This document shows positions 44,650-51,933 of a DNA stretch of 51,933 nucleotides, piece by piece. The translations under genes and the position numbers were made by a program. Source of the DNA: Alphaproteobacteria bacterium (lineage in GTDB: Bacteria > Pseudomonadota > Alphaproteobacteria > UBA2966 > CAIVPW01); the NCBI GenBank assembly GCA_947481575.1, contig CANKGV010000003.1, forward strand, positions 1-51,933. Reading direction: 5' to 3'. A model generated the notes under the pieces. The model ran no database searches, was not told the origin of the DNA, and worked only from the letters and a program-made list of their open reading frames with translations. Within the stretch, counting starts at the first letter, position 1. Each line of letters opens with the position of its first letter.

Positions 44650-45758
44650 TTGTTTTCCGGGGTGGGTGTGCGCCAGGTGCCGAATTCGATGAGCAGGGCG
44701 CTCAGGCACAGCGCGGCGGAAAATGCGAACACGGTGAACACCTGCAGCCGTCCGGTGGCATCCAGCGCCAGATACACGCAGTTGCAGGCGAAGAAGCCGT
44801 AGATGGCGCCGGCAGCGGGCGAAACCTGGGGTTTCGCCGGGCGCGTGAACCGCACCGCCACAAGCGCGGCAATCGCGAACATCACGAGCGATAGCACCGT
44901 AAACGGCAGCGCTTGGTACAGGGTGGCGGCCGAAGGCGACGTGTACGCCGCGGTGATGTAGTCGGGAATCGCCAGGATGCCGCCGCCGGGACGGAATTCG
45001 CGCGCCTCGCCGTGGCGCAACAATTCGGCTAGCGCCGGTGCCCCGCCGGCGAGAAAGTAAGCGGCACTCCAGGCCAGCGGGATGGCCGCAGCAGCGATTG
45101 CGGTCGCAACTGGAGCAAACCGCCGCCGGTACAGTAGTGCGCCGGCGAACAGCAGCGACTCCAAACCTGCGGTGAAGGTGACTGTTGGGTGGGTTGTCAT
45201 CGCTATGCCCATCGACAGGCCCGACAGCGCAGCAAAGTACGTCGCGTTGCGGCCGCTTGTTTCCCACGCGCGCACGAAACACAACATTCCGGCGGCCACG
45301 GCGAGGAGGCCAAGCGGCTCGGGCCGCAGATACCATGCGTCGAGCCCAAAGGGGGTGACCCCCAGCACGATCAGGAAGGCGCCGGGCGCCGCCCAAGCGG
45401 TATTCCCGGCCGGGAATGCCCGGTGCAAGAGGGCTGCGGCCGCACCCACCGACGCGAAGACGCCAACGCTCTGAAAGGCGCGCGACGAAAAGACGTCGAC
45501 GGTCAGCCCGAGACCGCTCCACGCTGCGAAGAACAAACCCTGGGCCGCCGGATATCCGGGCAGGTTGGTGTAGACGTTGCGATATTCGTCGAGATACGGA
45601 ATCGCAATGCGGTGTTCGTAGACGAACGCCACCGCCTGCAAGAAGTAGAATCCGTCATCCGGTCCGGGCGCCAGCCAGAACGGGCTGGTGGCGGCGATCG
45701 CGGCCCACACCGCCAGGAGCGCCAAGACCGTCGTCCGTGACGACAGGGCGCCGATCAT
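44634..45758 (-). CDS. multi-pass membrane protein, GT-C glycosyltransferase-like
   Basis: This 374-residue protein has about nine to ten hydrophobic segments. An early acidic pair in APGPDDGFYFLQAV, just after the first helix, resembles the catalytic DD/DE loop of GT-C sugar transferases that use lipid-linked sugars. HPTVTFTAGLESLLFAG and similar segments are membrane-spanning. The function is inferred from topology and from its place next to polysaccharide genes. It ends within the aldolase terminator. Confidence 0.6.
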   Translation of the reverse strand: MIGALSSRTTVLALLAVWAAIAATSPFWLAPGPDDGFYFLQAVAFVYEHRIAIPYLDEYRNVYTNLPGYPAAQGLFFAAWSGLGLTVDVFSSRAFQSVGVFASVGAAAALLHRAFPAGNTAWAAPGAFLIVLGVTPFGLDAWYLRPEPLGLLAVAAGMLCFVRAWETSGRNATYFAALSGLSMGIAMTTHPTVTFTAGLESLLFAGALLYRRRFAPVATAIAAAAIPLAWSAAYFLAGGAPALAELLRHGEAREFRPGGGILAIPDYITAAYTSPSAATLYQALPFTVLSLVMFAIAALVAVRFTRPAKPQVSPAAGAIYGFFACNCVYLALDATGRLQVFTVFAFSAALCLSALLIEFGTWRTPTPENKNGGP

Positions 45759-45789
45759 CGGCCGTCCGCGCCGCTTGGGTTGTGCCGCG

Positions 45790-46713
45790 TCACTTCGGCG
45801 TTGCCGACGCGAGGCGAGCGAGCAGGCCCGCGGCGTCGAGACCCAGGCGTGCCCATGCCGACTTCTGGGACAGGGTCGAGGGCCCGAACTCGGGCGGCAC
45901 CGCGGCTTCGATCACGCGGGCGCGCGCTCCGCTCATTCCGCCGACCACCCGGCCGACCGCAGCCGCCAGGCCGCCGGTGGCAACCCCTTCCTCGGCTACG
46001 AGGATGGTGGGGAATTGGCCAGCTGCCGCCGCAACGGCAGCGGCATCGAACGGCCGCAGCCACGGGCAACTCCATACCGCGGCTTCGCGGCCCGTGGCAG
46101 CCCACAGGGTCGCCGCCGCCAACGCCTCTTTCACGAGGGCTCCCGTCGCAATGATGAGTGCGTCGGTTCCGGGGCGGACCGGAATCATCCCGCCGCGCAC
46201 GTATGGGGGTTCGTCCGCGTGGATGTTGGACTCACCGGCCTTGCCGAGCCGGAGGTAGGCAGGGCCCGGCCGGCGGAGCGCTTCCCGGGTCAACACGCGC
46301 GCTTCGTGCGGGTCCGCGGGCACGAGCACGTCAATCCCAGGCAGTGCGCAAATCGCCGAAAGGTCCTCGATGCCGTGATGGGTTGGGCCCAGCGAGCCGT
46401 AGGCGAACCCACCGCCGACGCCGGCGATCTTGACGTTGGCCTGGTGGTAGCAGACGTCGCCGCGAATCTGCTCAAGGCAGCGCAGGGTGGTGAAGTTCAC
46501 GATCGAGTAGGTCACGACGGTCTTGCCGGTCATGGCTAGGCCGGCGGCGACGCTGATCATGTTCTGTTCAGCGACACCCACGTTCATGAACCGCTCCGGG
46601 AACTGCCGCGCGAATCCCTCCAGCACGGAGTATCCGAGGTCGCCGGTGAGCAACCACAGGTCGCGGTTGGCAGCCGCCTCCAAACACAAGGCTTCGACGA
46701 ACGCGGTTCTCAT
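45790..46713 (-). CDS. transketolase-like protein, C-terminal subunit
   Basis: This 307-residue partner of a split thiamine-diphosphate enzyme has the pyrimidine-binding domain with the catalytic Glu in NVGVAEQNMISVAAGLA and the transketolase C-terminal domain (ALIIATGALVKEALAAA). The start overlaps the stop of the N-terminal subunit gene by 4 nt. Split transketolases in surface-sugar clusters often serve special sugars rather than the pentose phosphate pathway; that role is inference. Confidence 0.87.
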   Translation of the reverse strand: MRTAFVEALCLEAAANRDLWLLTGDLGYSVLEGFARQFPERFMNVGVAEQNMISVAAGLAMTGKTVVTYSIVNFTTLRCLEQIRGDVCYHQANVKIAGVGGGFAYGSLGPTHHGIEDLSAICALPGIDVLVPADPHEARVLTREALRRPGPAYLRLGKAGESNIHADEPPYVRGGMIPVRPGTDALIIATGALVKEALAAATLWAATGREAAVWSCPWLRPFDAAAVAAAAGQFPTILVAEEGVATGGLAAAVGRVVGGMSGARARVIEAAVPPEFGPSTLSQKSAWARLGLDAAGLLARLASATPK

Positions 46714-47522
46714 AGCGGTTCGCCCAATTCGCGCAGGCCGCGCTCCAACTCATCCGCGCTGGGCGACTTGTAATGCCACTCCAGCCGGTCTTCCATGAAG
46801 CTGACGCCCTTGCCCTTTACCGTGTGGGCGATGACCACCGTTGGGCGCCCGTTGCGCGGTTCGAACGCGCCGGCCAGCGCCTGGTGGTCGTGGCCGTTTA
46901 CCTCGGTCACGTTCCAGCCGAATGCGCTCAACTTGCCTGCGAGCGGCTCCAACGAGAGGACGTCGTCGGTGCGCCCAAAGCTTTGAATCTTGTTGTAGTC
47001 GATCACCGCAAAGAGGTTTTCGATGCGATGGTGGCCGGCCAGCAGGAACGCTTCCCAGGTCGAGCCTTCGTCCATTTCGCCGTCGCTCAGCAGCGCCACC
47101 GCGCGCGCGCCGCGCCCTGCCGAACGAGCCCCCAAGGCCATCCCGCACGCCAGCGAAAGCCCGTGTCCCAATGAGCCCGTCGACGCCTCGACCCCTGGCA
47201 CCCCCCGGTGGGAGACGTGCCCCGCCAGAGGGCTGTTGTCCTCGCAGTACTTGCCCAGCCAGTCGCGCGGGAAGAAGCCGCGCTCGGCGAGCACGGCGTA
47301 CAGCGCGGCGCCGCCGTGGCCCTTGCTTTGGACGAAACGGTCGCGATCGGCCCAATCGGGCTGGTCCGCGCGTACCCGTAGGACCTTGGCGTAGAGCACC
47401 GCCAGGATGTCGGCCGCCGACAGGCACGTGCCGACGTGGGAGGCGCGCGCACGGTTCGTCATGCGCAGCACGTGCACGCGAATTCGCCGTGCGAGTTCGA
47501 CGGAGTCAGTCGTAGCCAGCAT
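46710..47522 (-). CDS. transketolase-like protein, N-terminal subunit
   Basis: This protein of 270 residues has the thiamine-diphosphate domain: SKGHGGAALYAVLAERGFF, STGSLGHGLSLACGMALG and the metal-binding LLSDGEMDEGSTWE ending at IDYNK. The first Gly of the usual GDG motif is Ser. The ATG at 47522 gives MLATTDSVELARRIRVHVL, the family's N-terminus. It pairs with the C-terminal subunit gene downstream. Confidence 0.88.
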   Translation of the reverse strand: MLATTDSVELARRIRVHVLRMTNRARASHVGTCLSAADILAVLYAKVLRVRADQPDWADRDRFVQSKGHGGAALYAVLAERGFFPRDWLGKYCEDNSPLAGHVSHRGVPGVEASTGSLGHGLSLACGMALGARSAGRGARAVALLSDGEMDEGSTWEAFLLAGHHRIENLFAVIDYNKIQSFGRTDDVLSLEPLAGKLSAFGWNVTEVNGHDHQALAGAFEPRNGRPTVVIAHTVKGKGVSFMEDRLEWHYKSPSADELERGLRELGEPL

Positions 47523-47656
47523 GGATTGCGACAGGGGGCTCACGAGGGCGGCAGCGACCGGCGGAAGGGAGAGAAAGCTACCCGGAACCGCCTTGGTATG
47601 GTATTCACTTCGGCCCCGCAAGGCCCTGGTTGATGGGGTAAGAATGCCGAAGCACC

Positions 47657-48769
47657 GTGATTGACAGCGTAGTCGTCCGGGCGGCGCCGCGACCGCGTGC
47701 CGACCAGCAGGAAACCGTGGTCGACGGCGATCTCCGGGCCGTCGCTGCGGCCCTCGGCCCCAAGTGTGACGCACTCTCGGGCAGTTCGATTCTGGTTACG
47801 GGAGCGGGCGGGTTCTTGCCCTCCTACGTCGTCCTCGCGGTGGCGTGGATGAATCGGAACGTATTGGCCAAGCCGTGCAAGATTTTGGCCCTGCAGCGCA
47901 CGGCGCCCGATGCGGGCAGCCGAATCGCGGCGGTGGCGAACGACCCCAACGTTACGGTGCTCGTTCAGTCGGTCACCGACCCCCTGCCACGCGGGGTCTC
48001 CGCGCAATTCATCGTTCACGCGGCGTCACCCGCCTCGCCCAAGGCCTACCTCGCACGGCCGTTCGACGCGATCGACGCCAACGTGTGGGGGACGCGCATG
48101 CTGCTCGACTGCGCACGCGAGTGGCAGTCCCGCAGTGTGTTGTTCTTCAGCAGCAGCGAGCCCTATGGGAGCCCGCCGCCGGAACAGATTCCGACACCGG
48201 AAACCTATGCCGGGCAGGTTGATCCGCTCGGTGTCCGGGCGCCCTATACCGAGACCAAGCGCATGGGCGAGACGCTGTGCGCGACCTATGCGCGTGCGTA
48301 CGGCGTTCCGGCGCGGGTCGTGCGGCCGTTTCACACGTACGGCCCGGCGGTGCAACTCGATGACGGCCGCATCATGGGCGAGTTCCTGCGCCAGCGCCTG
48401 AACGGCCAGGCGATCGAGGCCAAGAGCGATGGCCGCGGCATTCGGAGTTTTTGCTATGTCGGCGACGCGACGGCCGGGTTCATGGCGGCGCTGCTGTCGG
48501 ACTGCGTGGGCGAGGCGTTCAATATTGGCGACGACCGCGAGCCGGTTACCATCCGGCAACTCGCGCACATCATTGCCGAGATCGAGAGTCCGCACGTTCC
48601 GGTACATTTGGCGACGGCACCGCAGACCGGGCATTTGACCGGCACGCCGGACGAAGTGAAGCCCGACCTGCAAAAGGCCGCGCGCATGCTCGGCTATCAC
48701 CCGCAGACGTCGTTGCGCGAAGGCATTCAGCGCACGCTCAGGTGGTTCCGTGAGCAAGCCCCGCACTGA
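47657..48769 (+). CDS. NAD-dependent sugar epimerase/dehydratase (extended SDR)
   Basis: This 370-residue nucleotide-sugar enzyme has the NAD motif ILVTGAGGFLPSY near residue 45 and the active-site Tyr-x3-Lys in YTETKRMGE. SSSEPYGSP is the catalytic Ser region, and RPFHTYGP and FNIGDDREPVTIRQLA also match. The N-terminal 40 residues are an unusual extension. The substrate is unknown, and a 4-keto sugar is plausible beside RfbH. It starts with GTG and overlaps the FkbM gene by 20 nt. Confidence 0.85.
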   Translation: MIDSVVVRAAPRPRADQQETVVDGDLRAVAAALGPKCDALSGSSILVTGAGGFLPSYVVLAVAWMNRNVLAKPCKILALQRTAPDAGSRIAAVANDPNVTVLVQSVTDPLPRGVSAQFIVHAASPASPKAYLARPFDAIDANVWGTRMLLDCAREWQSRSVLFFSSSEPYGSPPPEQIPTPETYAGQVDPLGVRAPYTETKRMGETLCATYARAYGVPARVVRPFHTYGPAVQLDDGRIMGEFLRQRLNGQAIEAKSDGRGIRSFCYVGDATAGFMAALLSDCVGEAFNIGDDREPVTIRQLAHIIAEIESPHVPVHLATAPQTGHLTGTPDEVKPDLQKAARMLGYHPQTSLREGIQRTLRWFREQAPH

Positions 48770-49754
48770 GCCCGCTGGGGAGGTTCGGTCCGGACCTCCG
48801 CCGGCCAACGAATTGGCGGCGCTGCGCAGCGGGTACCAGCAGGGCACTGTGACGCGCGATGCGCTGTGGCAGGGGATGGGGCAAGTGCACGCGGCGCTCT
48901 TGCAGTACCCGCCGTTGCTCCGCGACGGGGACGCTGCACGCATCGAGATCGACGGGGACGGGCTGCGGTTGCGGCTGCGCAACGGCGCCGTGTTCGAGTG
49001 GGATCCGAGCGATGTGCGCAGCCCCCCCAACATGGTGGTCGCGCACGGCGCCTACGAGCCGCACGAACTGCACCTGCTGGAAGTCATGGCGCGCGGGTCC
49101 CGGACGGTCCTGGATATCGGCGCCAATATCGGCTGGTACGCGGTGCAACTCGCGCGCGGCCGGAGCGGCGACCCCACGTTCCGGTTGCATGCGTTTGAAC
49201 CGGTCGCCAATACGCACGCAACGCTGTGCCGCAACATTGCGCTCAACGGCGTCGGGGCCGCGGTGGAGTGCCACGCCTTCGGCTTTGGTGAGGAGCGCGC
49301 CACGGTCACGTTCTACGTACCCCAGGGAATCGGCACGCCGGCTGCATCGCGGGTTCCGTTGTTCGACCAGGTTCCCCAGCTTGAGGTGCGGTGTGCGTTG
49401 GTGCGGCTGGACGAGTGGGCGGCCGAACGCGGCATTGCCGCGGTCGACATGATCAAGATGGACATCGAGGGCTCGGAGATTTTCGCCCTGCGCGGCGGCA
49501 TGGCGACGCTGGGCCGCGACCGGCCCGCGATCTTCTGCGAGATGCTGCGCAAATGGGCGGCGAAGTTCTCGTACCATCCCAACGACATCATCGCTCTGCT
49601 GGCCGGGATCGGATACCGGTGCTGGGGCGTCTCGCCAGCGGGATTGCAGCCGCTCGCACACGTTTCGGAAGAGACGGTGGCCACGAATTTCGTGTTTCTG
49701 CATCCGGACCGGCACGGTGCACTCGCCGGTGCGCTGAACGCGAGGCCGTCATGA
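48750..49754 (+). CDS. FkbM-family methyltransferase
   Basis: This 334-residue SAM-dependent O-methyltransferase has motif I in VLDIGANIGWYAVQLA, then FEPVANTHATLCRNIALNG. The FkbM middle region has DMIKMDIEGSEIFALRGG and FCEML. It probably methylates a sugar hydroxyl of a surface polysaccharide, given its position between the epimerase and the GT2 gene. The GTG start lies inside the end of the epimerase gene. Confidence 0.87.
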   Translation: MSKPRTEPAGEVRSGPPPANELAALRSGYQQGTVTRDALWQGMGQVHAALLQYPPLLRDGDAARIEIDGDGLRLRLRNGAVFEWDPSDVRSPPNMVVAHGAYEPHELHLLEVMARGSRTVLDIGANIGWYAVQLARGRSGDPTFRLHAFEPVANTHATLCRNIALNGVGAAVECHAFGFGEERATVTFYVPQGIGTPAASRVPLFDQVPQLEVRCALVRLDEWAAERGIAAVDMIKMDIEGSEIFALRGGMATLGRDRPAIFCEMLRKWAAKFSYHPNDIIALLAGIGYRCWGVSPAGLQPLAHVSEETVATNFVFLHPDRHGALAGALNARPS

Positions 49755-50687
49755 CGGCGAAGAAGCTGATTTCGGTCGTAACACCGTGCTTCAACGAAGA
49801 AGACAACGTCGAGATCTGCGCCGCCACGGTGCGCGATTTGTTTGAGCGCGAACTGCCCGAGTACGACCTCGAGCACATCTTCTGCGACAACGCCTCCACC
49901 GACGGCACCGTCGCCGTGCTGGAGAAGCTCGCGGGCGGCGACCGCCGGGTGAAACTGATCCTGAATTCACGGAACTTCGGTCCGTTCGCATCGCTGTTCA
50001 ACGGCGTGCTTGCGACCAGCGGCGATGCGGTGGTGGTCTTCCTCCCCGCCGACCTGCAGGATCCGCCCGAACTGATCCCGCAGTTTGTACGGGAGTGGGA
50101 GCGGGGCACCGAGGTTGTGTACGGCATTCGCGCCGTGCGGCAAGAGCGCGGCCTGATCGCCGCAACCCGCCGCCTGTACTACCGCCTAGTGCGGCAGATG
50201 TCGCAATTGGACGTCAAGCCGAACGTTGGCGAATTCCAATTGGTGGATCGCAAGGTCGTCGAAGCGCTGCGCAAGTTCGACGACTACTACCCGTATGTCC
50301 GCGGCATGATCGCCGCGTGCGGATTCCGGTCCAAAGGAATCGAGCACGTTTGGCACAAGCGCGAACGCGGGGTGTCCAAGTCGAATTTCCTGGCGCTGAT
50401 CGACCAGGGCCTGAACGGGCTGATCTCGCTGTCCCGGGTGCCGATCCGCATCACGCTATTGGCCGGGTTCGTGGTTGCAGCCGTCAGCGCGTTGGGGGCG
50501 GTGATTATTCTGGTCTACAGCGCCATCCACTTTCGCCAGTTTGCGCCCCCGGGCATCCCGATGCTGACGGTCGGAATGTTCTTCTTCTCAGGGATTCAGC
50601 TGTTCTTCCTGGGCGTGATCGGCGAGTACGTGGCCGCGATTCACTCCCAGGTCCGCAAACGCCCGTTGGTGGTGGAGCGCGGACGCG

Positions 50688-51933
<1,246 letters not shown>

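Overview
The window is about 52 kb of GC-rich chromosome from an alphaproteobacterium, probably of a Rhodospirillales-like lineage. The evidence is the gene content: a CcrM-type GANTC methyltransferase beside rnhB; a separate F0 operon (atpI-atpB-atpE-b'-b) with two b-type stators; the order smc - dsbA-like - dciA - mutY; a split glycine-cleavage P protein; and a PQQ alcohol dehydrogenase. No rRNA, tRNA, CRISPR array or insertion-sequence transposase was seen.

Layout. 1-464: 5' part of a leftward PQQ-dependent dehydrogenase. 465-5513: a sigma70-like promoter, a tandem glycine riboswitch and gcvT-gcvH-gcvPA-gcvPB, so glycine controls its own breakdown. 5566-8318: a small basic protein and a P-type cation ATPase. 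8308-12525: leftward atpI-B-E-F'-F, then recQ in the same frame as atpF and without a usable canonical start codon. 12559-18960: an accessory island holding three structured 27-bp repeats, a broken Type ISP restriction-modification gene with a G14 tract at its 5' end, a mntA-hepT-higA-like operon, a VOC protein, a vapBC pair and dispersed repeats. 18961-28675: housekeeping genes smc, dsbA-like, dciA, mutY, a higBA pair, ccrM, rnhB, a PCu(A)C copper chaperone and a cytochrome c. 28793-41364: radical SAM protein, TPR proteins, moaB, lytic transglycosylase, uracil-DNA glycosylase, ispE, a lipoprotein hydrolase, a hotdog protein, Sua5-type t6A synthase and an FAD dehydrogenase. 41532-43322: a membrane-anchored class III cyclase with a partner protein. 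43580-44599: class I fructose-bisphosphate aldolase. 44634-51933: a surface-polysaccharide cluster with a GT-C-like membrane protein, two-subunit transketolase, sugar epimerase, FkbM methyltransferase, GT2 glycosyltransferase and the RfbH/E1 dehydrase, cut by the window end.

The most notable regulatory signal is adenine methylation. Seven GANTC sites lie within 106 bp upstream of ccrM, and three more sit in and beside the promoter of the dsbA-smc unit. This suggests that CcrM controls its own gene and a chromosome-segregation gene. Other points worth checking are the triple repeat upstream of the atp promoter, the recQ start, the poly-G tract in the restriction gene, and the shortened HepT toxin with an added HTH gene.
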